A stretch of 64,000 bases of DNA from Heterohyrax brucei (taxonomy: Eukaryota; Chordata; Mammalia; Hyracoidea; Procaviidae): NCBI GenBank assembly GCA_028571685.1, contig CM053164.1:41466501-41530500 (forward strand), written 5' to 3'. The translations under genes and the position numbers were made by a program. This document shows, one piece after another, positions 1 through 11,400 of this stretch. How positions within the stretch are numbered: the stretch's first letter is position 1; the number at the start of each line of letters is the position of its first letter. The notes under the pieces are model-generated. The model saw only the letters and a list, made by a program, of their open reading frames with translations. It was not told where the DNA came from and searched no databases.

Positions 1-70
1 CCTGGTTTTTCTTCTATGATCTTTGTAGTTTTAGATTTTACATTTAGGACTGTGATCATTTTGAATTAGT
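1..70 (-). repeat. Old L1 fragment
   Basis: Reads as the reverse complement of the well-known L1 ORF2 region: TTTAGATTTTACATTTAGG followed by GTGATCATTTTGAATTA, matching the 'taacatttaggtctttgatccattttgagtta' pattern. Truncated by the window edge. Confidence 0.6.
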
Positions 71-148
71 TCAGCATTGGGCTTGTTGTTGTTTTCACCT
101 TGACCTATAACTTTTAACTATTTAGAGATTTGGCACCAAATCAAAACT

Positions 149-305
149 AAAAAAAACCTGTTGTTGTTGAGTCAATTCTAATTCACAGTAACCCTATAAG
201 ACCGAGCAGAACCGCCCTAGAGAGTTTTCAAGGAGCAACTGGTGGATTTGAACTGCCCACCATTTTGTTAGCAGCCGATCCCTTAACCCCTGCACCACAC
301 AGGCC
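149..305 (-). repeat. AfroSINE
   Basis: Reverse complement of the tRNA-derived afrotherian SINE: GAGTCAATTCTAATTCACAG at the 3' side, then a GTGGATTTGAACTGCC B-box-like segment and TTAACCCCTGCACCACACAG at the 5' (A-box) side. Confidence 0.9.
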
Positions 306-1126
306 CATTGACCTCCTTTTCTACTCTTGCCCTGGGACCCACAACTATTGACAATAACCTTGACTCTTCTTTTTATACTATGCTGTTTTCAGTCCTTTTT
401 CTCCATCCAAGACTACAGACCTACTGAGGGAGTGCAAAGGAAAACAATCTAGAACCACAGAAAAAGAAAACACTTGAATTTGTAAAATCCAAGTATACCA
501 AACTCCCCCATACTCACTGACATGTAAAAATAAAAAATGCGTTTCGGGACAAAATAGAGTACAACCAACTGTGGTGCAGATGAATCAGTGGCTTAAGCCA
601 GCAAAATTAGAAACAGAAGCCATCTAGTAAAGCTACAATCTGTATTGCTTTCCTGGTCTCACATTCTCTGCCACCTCTATCATCAGCTCCTGCATGTGCA
701 CCACACACCACCACCCTCTGTTGGCAACTTTAAGATCTACAAGAAGCTGGACCACTGCATTTCCCATGGCAGCATGGATAAAATTCTCACTGGTCCAGCC
801 AGGGACTGTGAGACTAGGGTCACCATGGAAAATCAAAAGTTGCAAGATTTTTCATTCTAATGGTTGTTTGGCCCCTGAACTAATTTTTTCAACCCATTTT
901 CCCCAGCTGTGTTTCTGATTTGTGATCAAGGATTTAGCTGAATAGAGAATCGTGAAGTTGTTAAGGCAATTTCACTGTGTTTTTCCTCTCCACTACATAA
1001 TACACACTTTAACAGGTTCTGAATAATTAAACACACATTAGGACAACACTTTACCCAGTACATTCCATAAATGACATTTTATTTGACTTTTACAACTGTT
1101 GAACAAGGAACTAATTCCTATTGTGT
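306..1126. other. DPYSL5 intron sequence, nothing recognised
   Basis: No open frame of note, no recognised repeat and no RNA gene. AT-rich intronic background between a SINE and an RTE LINE. Confidence 0.6.
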
Positions 1127-4100
1127 AGTAGGTTGTTGTTAGGTGCCATCTAGTCGCTTCAGGCTCCCAGTGACCCTGTGTACAATGGAATGACACATTG
1201 TCTAGTACTGCCCCATCCTCACAACTATTGCTGTGCTTCAGCCCGTTGTTGCAGCCACTGTCTCAGTTCATCTTGTTGAGGATCTTCTTTTTCGGTGACC
1301 TTCTACCTTACCAAGCATGATGCCCTCTTCCAGGGACGGGGTCCACCTGATAACGTGTCCCAAGTACGTGAGGCAAAGCCTCATCATCTTGCCTCTAAGG
1401 AACCTTCTGGTTATACTTCTAAGATAGATAGTGTCATTCTTCTGGAGTCCATGGTACATTCAGTCTTCTTTACTAACACCATAATTCAAGGCATTAAATC
1501 TTTTTTGGTCTTCTTTATTCACTGTCCAGCTTTTGAATGTATATGAGGTGATTGAGAAATACCATGGCTTGGGTCAGGTGCACCTTAGTCCTCAAAGTGA
1601 CATCTTTTCAATAATTTAAAGTGGTCTTTTGCAACAGATTGCGTAGTGCAATATGTCATTTGATTTCTTGATTGCTGCTTCCGTGGGTGTTGACTATGGA
1701 TCCAAATAAAATTAAATACTTGCCAGTTTTAGTGTTTTCTCCACTTATCACGATGTTGCCTCTTTGTCCAGTTGTGAGGATTTTTGTTCTCTTTTTGTTG
1801 AAGTGTAATCCATATGGAAAGCTGTAGTCTTTGATCCTCATACATAAATGCTTCAAGTCTTCTTTGATTTCTGCAAGCCAGGTTTGTGTTATCTGCATAT
1901 CAAAAGTTGTGAATGAGTCTTACTCCACTCCTGGTGCCCTGTTCTTTCACATATAGACCAGCTTCCCGGATTGTTTGCTCAGCACACCAGTGTCTTCAGG
2001 GCAGCTTTGACTTCTAACTTCACTAGAACCCTAACACACACATTTCTTAATTTTAAACGATGCCATCCGTGTTCCTTTGTTCTGTTAGAATGATTGCCTC
2101 TTGAGCTATGTACAGGTTCCTCATGAGCACAATGAGGTGTTCTGGAATTCCCATTCTTCACAATATTATCCATAAATTTTTATTATCCACGTAGTCAGGT
2201 GACTTTCTTTGCAGGGTCAATGAAGTACAAATAAACATCTTTTTGGTATTCTTCCCTTTCAGCCAAGATCTGTTTGGCTTCAGCAGTGGTATTTCTTCTT
2301 CCATGTCCTCTTTTGAATCTTATGTCGATTTCTGGCAGTATCCTGTTGATGTACTGTACTGTTTCAACCATTTTTTAAATTATCTTCAGGAAAATTTTAT
2401 TTGTATGCACTGTTAATGATTATGTTTGGTAATTTTCATATTCAATTAGATCACCTTCCTTTGGAATGGACACAAACATGGATCTCTTCCAGTTGGTTTC
2501 TCAGGTAGAGCTGTCTTCCAAATTTCTTGGCATAGATAAGTGTGCACTTCTATTGTTGCATTAATTAACCGGTGTTCAGTCAGGTCCCGGAGCCTTGTTT
2601 TACACCAGTGCCTTTAGGGAGGCTGTGACTTCTTCCTTCACTACCACCTTTTCTTGATCATATACTACCTCCTGAAATGGTTGAATGTTGACTGATTCTT
2701 TTGTACAGTAACTATGTATTCCTTCCGTATTTTTGATACTTCCTGCATTGTTCCATATTTTGCCATTCCATAACTCATCTGGTCTTCAGTCATTAGTGTT
2801 TAGTGCATCAAATCTATTCTTAAGATGGTCTCTAAATTCAGATGAAATACATGTAAAAGTCATGCTTTTTCTTTCAAGGACTTGTTTTAATTTTCTTCAG
2901 CTTCAACTTAAACTTGCATAAGAGCAATTGATGGTTTGTTCCACAGTTGGCCTTGTTCTGACTGATGATATTGAGCTTTTCCATCTTCTCTTTCCACAAA
3001 CATAGTCTATTTAATTCCTTGCATTCCATCCCGTGAGGTCTACGTGTGTTGTCTTCCTTGATGTTGTTGAAAAAATGTTTTTGTAATAAATGTGTTATTG
3101 GTCTTACAAAATTCTGTCATGTGATCTCCAGCTTCTTTTTCTGTCTCCAAAGCCATGTTTTCTAACTACCAATCCTTCTTTCCAGCTTTCACATTCCAAT
3201 CACCAGTAATTATCAATGCATTTTGATTTCATGTTTGATTAATTTCAGACTTCAGAAATTGGAAAAGTCTTCCATTTCTTTATCTTTGGCATTAATGGTT
3301 GATATAGAAATTTGAGTAATAGTCATATTAACTGGTATTCCTTGTAAGCATATGGATATTATCATTGACAGTGTTGTAGTTTAGGATAGATCTTGAAATG
3401 TTCATTTTGATTATGAATATGACACTATTTCTTTTCAACTTTTCAGTCCCAGCATAGCAGACCAAATGATTGTCTGATTCAAAATGGCCAATACTAGTCC
3501 ACTTCAGCTAACAAATGCCTAGGATGGAGACCCTGGTGGCATAGTGTTTACATACTACAGCTGCTAGCCAGGTCAGCAGTTCAAATCCACCAAGCACTCC
3601 TTGGAAATTCTGTGGGGCAGTTCTGGTCTGTCTGTAGGGTTGTTATGAGTCAGATCGACTTGACAGCACTGGGTTTTTGGTTTTTAATGCCTAGGATATT
3701 GATTATGCATTCCATTTCATTTTTGATGACTTCCAGTTTTCCTAGATTCATACTTCATAATTCCATGTTCTGATTAGTAATCGATATTTGAAACTGTTTC
3801 TTCTCATTTTAGTCATGCCGTATTAGCAAATGAAGGTCTCAAAAGCTTGACTCCATCCTTTCATTAAGGTCAACTCCACACTGAGGAGGCAGCTTTTCCC
3901 TGGTCATACTTTACATGCCTTGCAATGTAAGGGACTCGTCTTCCAGGAGTCTGTCAGGCAGTGTTCTGCTGCTATTCAGAAGGTTTTCACTGGCAGTTTG
4001 TTCAGATGTAGACCACCAGGTCTGTCTTCCTAGTGTGTCTTAGTCTGGAAGCTCCACTGAAACCTGTTTGCCATGGGTGGCCCTGCTGATATTTGAAATA

Positions 4101-4171
4101 CTAGTGGCATAGCTTCCAGCCTCACAGCAACATTCAAGACACCACAGTAAGATAAACAAACTGGCAGATGA
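1127..4171 (-). mobile_element. RTE/BovB-type LINE, near full length, decayed
   Basis: Non-LTR retrotransposon in reverse orientation. The 3' end is at 1127 (GTTGTTGTTAGGTGCCATCT); the 5' end is near 4171 (GTGGCATAGCTTCCAG). Reading the minus strand one meets endonuclease, reverse-transcriptase and C-terminal segments homologous to the better-read copy at 5040-7799, all broken by stops and frameshifts. It is interrupted by an AfroSINE at 3526-3685. Family call from protein-level resemblance to BovB/RTE. Confidence 0.85.
3526..3685 (+). repeat. AfroSINE with perfect target-site duplication
   Basis: Starts GGAGACCCTGGTGGCATAG, has B-box-like CAGTTCAAATCCACCAAG, and ends GGGTTTTTGGTTTTT. It is flanked by the 12-base direct repeat AATGCCTAGGAT (3514-3525 and 3686-3697), which lies inside the RTE LINE, so the SINE is younger than that LINE. 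Confidence 0.95.
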
Positions 4172-4187
4172 TTAGTGGATATAATAC

Positions 4188-4292
4188 TAAAGAGTCTGAA
4201 TCTCAGAGAGGTTAAGTAACCTGAGTGAGATTATCCACTTGGGAAGTGGCAGAGCTGGGACTTGAGACCACCCCTCTGACTCCAAATTACTA
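4188..4292 (-). repeat. MIR fragment
   Basis: Reverse complement of the MIR core: CAGAGAGGTTAAGTAACCTG, then GGGAAGTGGCAGAGCTGGGA and CTCTGACTCCAAA. Ancient mammalian SINE. Confidence 0.75.
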
Positions 4293-4886
4293 TAAGGGCT
4301 CCAATAGAAGGACTGATTTTATTCAAATTTATTCATCAGAAAGGAAGCCCATACAAAATCTCTCTGATTATGAGGCCCTGTCAATAATTTTGATAGCAAA
4401 GCTTTGTTTCAGGACAACACATTAAGCTAAAACAACCTTTATGCAATGCCAGCGCACAGCAGTGACCTCACCAAGTGTTTCATTTTTAAAGATGGGAACT
4501 TTTAATATAGATTTGTAAACATTCCTAGGAGCATACATTGCGATTACAAGTGACACTCTTAAAAGATTACTTTTTAAGTAGTTCTCTTAAGGAAATTATC
4601 AATAGGATACACCTTTTATTAATAGATCATGCATAAACACATAGATTCATATGTAGATAACTGGAAATGAAGAAGATGTGCCTGGAAAAAATTGATGACA
4701 AGCATTCTGATGTTGAAGATGCATATACAAAGTCTGAATAAAGTTGTTTCATGAAATGTGGGAGAATGAAACAAACCAATATATCCAAATTAACCTTTTT
4801 ATATATTATGATCTAAATACATATGAATATTTATATTAATGAGTATTATAAATAGACATTTGATTTCTTTGTCTATATCCATAAGG

Positions 4887-5040
4887 TTTCACTTTTGATG
4901 ATTTCCAATTTTTCTAGATTCATACTTTACACATTCCGTGTCCCAATTATTAATGGATGTTTGCAGCTGTGTCTTCTTGAGTCATGCCACATCAGTGAAC
5001 GAAGATCCTGAAGGCCTTACTCCATCCACATTATTAAGGT
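4887..5040 (-). mobile_element. Inverted 5' segment of an RTE LINE
   Basis: Matches 54748-54900 and 3706-3870 in the same (reverse) orientation, for example TTAATGGATGTTTGCAGC and AAGATCCTGAAGGCCTTACT. It abuts a forward-oriented RTE copy that continues from the base where this segment would normally end. See finding on 5' inversion. Confidence 0.8.
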
Positions 5041-7799
5041 CATCGAAAATGAAATGGAATGAATAAACATCAATATCCTAGGCATTAGTGAGCTGAAATG
5101 GACCTGTCTGGGCCATTTTGAATCCAACAATCATATAGTCTACTATCCCGGGAGTAAAAACTTGAAGAGGAATGGTGTTGCGTTCATCATCAAAAAGAAC
5201 ATTTCAAGATCTGTCCTGAAGTGCAATGCTGTCCGTGGTAGGAAAATATCCATACAGCTACAAGGAAAGCCAGTTAATATGAATATTATTCAAATTTATG
5301 TACCAACCACTAAGGCCAAAGATGAAGAGATTAAAGATTTTTACCAGCTTCTACGGTCTGAAATTGATTGAACATACAATCAGGATGCATTGATAATTAC
5401 TGATGACTGATATGCAAAAGTTGGAAGCAAAGAAGGATCAGTAGTTGGAGAATACGGCCTTAGTGATAGAAATAATGCTGGTGATTGCATGATAGAATTT
5501 TGCAAGACTAAAGACTTCTTCATTGCAAATACCTTCTTAAACCAGCACAAATGGTGACTGTACACATGGACCTCACTAGATGGAATACACAGGAACCAAA
5601 TTGAATACATCAGTGGAAAAAGACTCTGGAAAATCTCCGTATCAGTAGTCAGAACAAGACCAGGTGCTGACTGAAGCACAGATCTTCAATTGCTCGTATG
5701 CAAATTCAAATTGAAACTGAATAAAATTAGAACAAGACCGCAAGAGGCAAAGTATGACCTTGAGTATATCTTTCCTGTTGTTTAAAGACCATCTGAAGAA
5801 TAGATTTGATGTGTTGGTCAGTAATGACCGAAGACCAGACAAACTGTGGAATGACTCAAAGACCTCATCCGTGAAGAAAGCAAGAGGTCATTAAAAAGAC
5901 AAGAAAGAAAGAAAAGGCCAAATTGGATGCCACAAAAGGTTCTGAAACTTGCTTTTAAACACTGAGTGGCTAAATCAAAAGGAAGGAGTGGTGAAATAAA
6001 AGACCTAAACAGAAGATTTCAAAGAGCAGCGTGAGGAAACAAAAGAAAGTACTATAATGACATGTGCAAAGAGCTGGAAACGGAAAACCAGAAGGGAAGA
6101 ACATGTTCTGCATTTCTCAAGCTGAAAGAACTGAAGAAAAAAAATTACTCCTTGAGTTGCAACAGTGAAAGATTCTACAGGGAAGCTATTAAATGACTCA
6201 GGGAGCATTGAAAGAAGATGGAAAAAAATACACAGAATCATTATACCGGAAAGCGCTGATCAGTGTTCAGTCATTTGAAGAGATAGCATATGATCAGGAA
6301 CTGATGTTACTGAAGAAAGAAGTCAAAGCTACATTGAAGACAAGGCTCCAGGAATTCATAGAATATCAACTGAGATATTTCAGCAAAGAGATGTAGTGCT
6401 GGAAGTGCTCAGTCATTTATGCCAAGAAATTTGGAGGACAGCTACCTGGCCAACTGACTGGAAGAGATCCATATTTATGCCCATTCCAAAGAAAGGTGAT
6501 ACAACCAAATGTGGAAATTACCAAACAATATCGTTGATATTACACACAAGTAAAATCCTGCTCAAGATCATTCAAAAGTGACTACAACAATATATTGACA
6601 AAGAACTGCCAGAAATTCAAGCTGGATTGAGAAGAGAATGTGGAACCAGGGATATCATCGCTGATGTCAGATGGATCCAGGCTGAAAGAAAGAATACCAG
6701 CAAGATGTTTACTTGTGTTTCATTGACTATGCAAAGGCATTCAACTGTGTGGATCATAATAAATTATGGCTAACATTGCAGAGAATGGGAATTCCAGAAC
6801 ATTCAATTGTGCTTTCGAGGAGTCTATATGGATCAAGAGGAAATTGTAAGAACAGAACAAAAGGACACTGCTTGGTTTAAAGTCAGGAAAGGTGTGCATC
6901 AGGGTTGTACCCTTTCACCATACCTTTTGAATCTGTATGCCAAGCAAACAATCCGAGAAACTGGATTTGACAAAGAAGAATGGGCCATCAGGATTGGAGG
7001 ACAACTCATTAACAACCTGCATTATGCAAACAACACCACCTTACTTGCTGGAAATGCAGAAGGTTGGAAACATTTACTGATGAAGATCAAGGGACCCCAG
7101 CCTTCAGTACGGGTTGCACCTCAACATCAAAAAAACAAAAATCCTCACAACTGAACCAGTAAGCAGCATCATAATAAATGGAGGAGGGCTTGAGATTGTC
7201 AAGGATTTCATTTTACTTGGGTCCACAATCAACACCCATGGATGTAACAGTCAAGAAATCAAAAGATGCATTTCACTGGGAAAATCTGCTGCCAAGGATC
7301 TCTTTCAAGAATTGAAAAGTAAAGATGTTACCTTGAAGACTAAGGTGCCCCTGACCCAAGGTATGGTGTTTTCAGTCACATTATATGAATGTGAAAGCTG
7401 GACAATGAACGAAGAAGAAGAATTGATGCCCTTGAATTGTGGTGTTGGAGAATGTTAAATGTACCGTGGACCACCAAAGTAACAAACAGATCTGTTCTGG
7501 AAGAAGTATTACCAGAGCACTCCTTGAAAGCCAAGATGACAAGACTGCGTCTTATGTACTTCGGATCTGTTATCAGGAAGGATCAGTCCCTGGAGAAGGA
7601 CATCACGCTTGATAGAGTGGAGGGTCAGCAGTAAAGAGGAAGACCCTCAGTGAGATGGATTGATACAGTAGCCGCAACAATGGGCTTAAGCATTAAAATA
7701 ATTGTGGACATGACACAGACTGGGCAGTGTTTCGTTCTGTTGTTCATGGATCGCTGTGAGTCAGAACCAACTCAGTGACACCAACCAACAACAACAACA
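5040..7799 (+). mobile_element. RTE/BovB-type LINE, forward, ORF broken
   Basis: Forward non-LTR retrotransposon. Endonuclease segment at 5162-5371 (IIQIYVPTTKAKDEEIKDFY); reverse transcriptase at about 6400-7100, with KGDTTKCGNYQTISL, a FIDYAKAF-like stretch and the catalytic YADD box degraded to YANN (near 7021); C-terminal domain at 7114-7460 (KDFILLGSTINTHG, ESWTMNEEEE), then RMLNVPWTT. At least five frameshifts or stops make it inactive. The 3' end is GTGAGTCAGAACCAACTCAG followed by a (CAA)n tail at 7783-7799. Confidence 0.9.
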
Positions 7800-7884
7800 T
7801 CCCTAAAATTTATATATTCCAGTTGATCAGAAATAATTTGAGGCAGGGGGGAGATTCTCATATGGAAATTAGAAGTTAACCTTA

Positions 7885-8038
7885 AAAAAATTGCTGTCGA
7901 GTCAATTCCAACTCATAGAGACTCTGTAGATAGAGTGGAACTGTCTGATAGAGTTTTCAAGGAGTTCCTGGTGAATTTGAATTGTGGACATTATGGTTAG
8001 CTGCTGTAGTACTTAACCATCACGCCACCAGGTTTTCT
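7885..8038 (-). repeat. AfroSINE
   Basis: Reverse AfroSINE (TTGCTGTCGAGTCAATTCC to CACGCCACCAGGTTTTCT). It is flanked by AGAAGTTAACCTTA (7871-7884) and AGAAGTTGACCTTA (8039-8052), a 14-base target-site duplication with one mismatch. It sits 270 bases upstream of the first DPYSL5 exon in the window. Confidence 0.92.
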
Positions 8039-8312
8039 AGAAGTTGACCTTAGGCTTGGATAAAACACTAAGCAGTTAGCCCAGGGTACTAAGCTGAAAC
8101 GTAGGATGAGGAAGGAACAGATCACACCTGCAGTCATTGTGAGGAGCCTGCTTCTGCATGTGCAGCTCCAAACGTGGCTGGTCCTCACAGTGCTCTTCTG
8201 AGGTGTGGTCTGTGGCTGTCCTGAATGTGTACCTGGGAAATCCTGTCTCATCAAGTCAGCAACTTGAGTGCAGGTAGAGATGTGACATGACTACTTTCTC
8301 TGTTCCTTTCAG

Positions 8313-8471
8313 GCAGCACTGGTTGGAGGTACCACCATGATCATTGGCCACGTCCTGCCTGACAAGGAGACCTCCCTTGTGGATGCCTATGAGAAGTGCC
8401 GGGGTCTTGCTGATCCCAAGGTCTGCTGTGACTATGCCCTCCATGTGGGGATCACCTGGTGGGCACCCAAG
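8313..8471 (+). CDS. DPYSL5: DPYSL5 coding exon, residues 88-140 (probably exon 3)
   Basis: 159 bases, phase 0 at both ends, 53 codons. A polypyrimidine tract and CAG precede it, and the donor is AAG|GTAACA. It encodes the part of the TIM-barrel after the first metal-binding strand, including [19 protein letters not shown] and the paired cysteines [10 protein letters not shown]. It is the first DPYSL5 exon in the window, so the intron upstream extends past the left edge. Confidence 0.96.
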
Positions 8472-11400
8472 GTAACAGTGCTGGGTAGACTACAAGGAGA
8501 AAACACAAATGTTCCTTTAGGCTGAGGAGATGTTTAGGCTATGGTGTTCTCCTACGTGTATGACCCATCCCTCCCTTCCCCACCATCCTGACCCCCCAAA
8601 TCCAAGATAAAAAGTACTTACAATTCCGTAAGTAGATGGGCCTGACCTGCTTAACTTAAGAAGCTAGTTTTCCAGCAGACACAGGGCACCCCAGCAGCAA
8701 CAGAAGGCTCTGAGTCCAGAAAACTGCCCTGGGAAGCACTGGCTCCTCTCTGTGACCACAGACCCTGGTGTCTCCTGATGCGTGATTCCTACCTGCTCCT
8801 CAGTGGTAGTTGTTATGTGCCCCTGACACAGGATGCTGCTGAGCAGGCTAAGCAGGGGTCAGGCTCAGGCCTGTTTCACTTTCTTACGGGGGGTCACCAG
8901 TACTGCACTGACATCTCAGTCTGAGTGGCTCAGCACTTACATGGTATGAGTGGAGCTGGATGGACATCTTGCCTTCTTGGGCCCAGCTGCAGTTCTGGTC
9001 TGTCTCTAAGCGTGGCTTCTTCCCCACCTCGCGTCCTTTCCCAGTTCAGCCTCTATTCCGTTCGGGATCTATGCTCCTAGCCCCTATAGAGCCCTGTCCT
9101 GTAGGGGGTGGAAGGTGAGAGTAAGAGACTGAAGGTGGTCATGTGGTGCCTTGACTGCTGAACCATGCTGCACGCGCATATTCTCCAGCATCTACCAGTC
9201 TACGTCTTGAAAATCTAACCATGGAGCATGGCCTTTGCCTTTTTCCTCCAGGTGAAAGCAGAAATGGAGACACTGGTGAGAGAGAAGGGTGTCAACTCAT
9301 TCCAGATGTTCATGACCTACAAGGACTTGTATATGCTCCGAGACAGTGAGCTGTACCAAGTCTTGCGTGCTTGCAAGGACATTGGAGCCATTGCCAGAGT
9401 CCACGCTGAAAATGGGGAACTCGTAGCTGAGGCAAGTTTGTGGTAGAGTATGGAGGATGGGAAATGGATATAATTCTCGGGGATTTGTGACCAGCCGCCA
9501 GTCACCCTACAAGGCTCAGACAAAACAAGTTGTAAAAGAACATGTGAGATGTGAACACCGCAGGTGGCAAATCTTGATCAGAAAATCCTCTTTCTTACTG
9601 TCTATAAGAAACAAATCTGTCCTTATAGTTCCAGAAAGTTTCTAAGTCTTAGCTAATGATATCTTGTTTCTAATGGTATTTAGCTCATTTAAATTTCATA
9701 GTAACAGGAATTTGAAGCACCTCTAGGAATCATCTTAATGAGATTTGCAGTAGAGAATAAATAAAAATGTAGCTTTCTGCTTTCCTGTACCTCTTCAGAG
9801 GTATTAGAGATTATTCATGAGCACCAAGAAAGATGAATCCTTTCGTACTCCCAGGTCTTAAATAGGATACCTGGGCAAGAGTTAGTCTAGGGATTGCTGG
9901 ACTAGAGATTTGACCAAATCGTCATTGGTGAAACTCTGACTTTCAGATCAATAAAGAACACATTTCTTTGCTATCTCAGCAAGCCTGTTGGCTAATCACT
10001 GAAATGTATTTTTCTAGGTTGAAGAGATGTTGAGTCATTTTAAAGTGAGAATCAGGAGAGCTTTACTGCAGGGGACCCACCTTACTACAGGGGACCCACT
10101 GCTATCAAGTTGATTCCAACTCATAGTAACCTTATGAGACAGGGCAAAGCTGCTCTGTAGAGTTTCTAAGGCTGTAAATCTTCACAAAAGCAGACTGCCA
10201 CATCTTTCTCCTGTGGAACTGTGGGTAGGTCCAAAGAGCAGAGCTTTTGGATGACAGCGAAGCTCATAACCACTGCACCGCTAGGGCTCCTTTACTGTGT
10301 ATTCTACTCTAGAAGATGAATATTCCAGAAGTGAGAAAAACCACACGCACATTGGAATGGGCTGTGTCTCGCTTGTTTTGGTATTACTTGGGCTTGGTAT
10401 TCTCTCTAACCTCTGTGATGCAATGGTTTCTTTTGCTGTTAATTCAGGGTGCGAAGGAGGCACTGGATTTGGGTATCACAGGCCCAGAAGGAATCGAGAT
10501 CAGCCGTCCAGAGGAGGTAAGGAAGACTTCCTGCGTCTTTTGTCAGTTTCTTTCATGTAGTTTCTTTCATGAAGCCTTTTAGAACAGAGAAGACGCTGAT
10601 AAATTGTAGTACATCACTCTTTCCTTGGATGACGTTCCCCTCTAGAAGTTTCCCAGGAAGCAGCGTCTTCCATGTGGAGGCAGACTTGGCCTTGAACTTC
10701 CTTGGGAGAGACAGCTAGGGGACCAGGCCCAGCTACTGGACTGTGATTTCAAGGATCTGGGGAGACAATGTCAGCACTCCAGAGACTGCTTTGTCCAAAA
10801 CTGAATTGGGAGAGGAAAGACAGACTGAAAAGCCCTCAGGTGTCAGAAGGAATTCCAGCCATAATCCGTGACTCAGTGTTGAGGGTATGAGGCCTTTTGA
10901 ATATCTGAAGAAAGCTTTTGACCCTCCCCACCAGAAAACAAGAGGCACATGCAGGCCCACGCTGTTTCCCCCTTACTGTTCACTGAGATAATTAAAAACC
11001 CAGCTGTTCCGCTCTCTGGTTTGTTTTAGCCTTGATACAGTCTGCCAAGGTATCAATACAAATCCCGTATAGTTCCACTGATATCCTCTTCTTTCTTATA
11101 TATATAGCTTTTCTTAATTGTATTTTGAGTGAAAATTTACAATTTGAGTCACTTTCTCATACAAAAACTTACACATACTTTGTTCTGTGACCCTAGCTGC
11201 TCTCCCTGCACCATGACAGCACACTCCTCCCTCCACAATGGAAATGCAACCAGTTCCTGTCCTCTTCCTTCTTCCCATCTCACTGCTGGACAGGAGCTGC
11301 TCAGTTAGTCTCCCATATCTACTTAAGCCAAGAAGCTCATGCTTCTTTGTCTAAGGAGCTGGCGTCTGGAATGGTTTCAGTTCTGGGCTAAAAGAGAATC

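Noticed and set aside
3526-3600. tRNA gene (A- and B-box-like sequences)
   Set aside because: Part of a tRNA-derived SINE; no cloverleaf closes.
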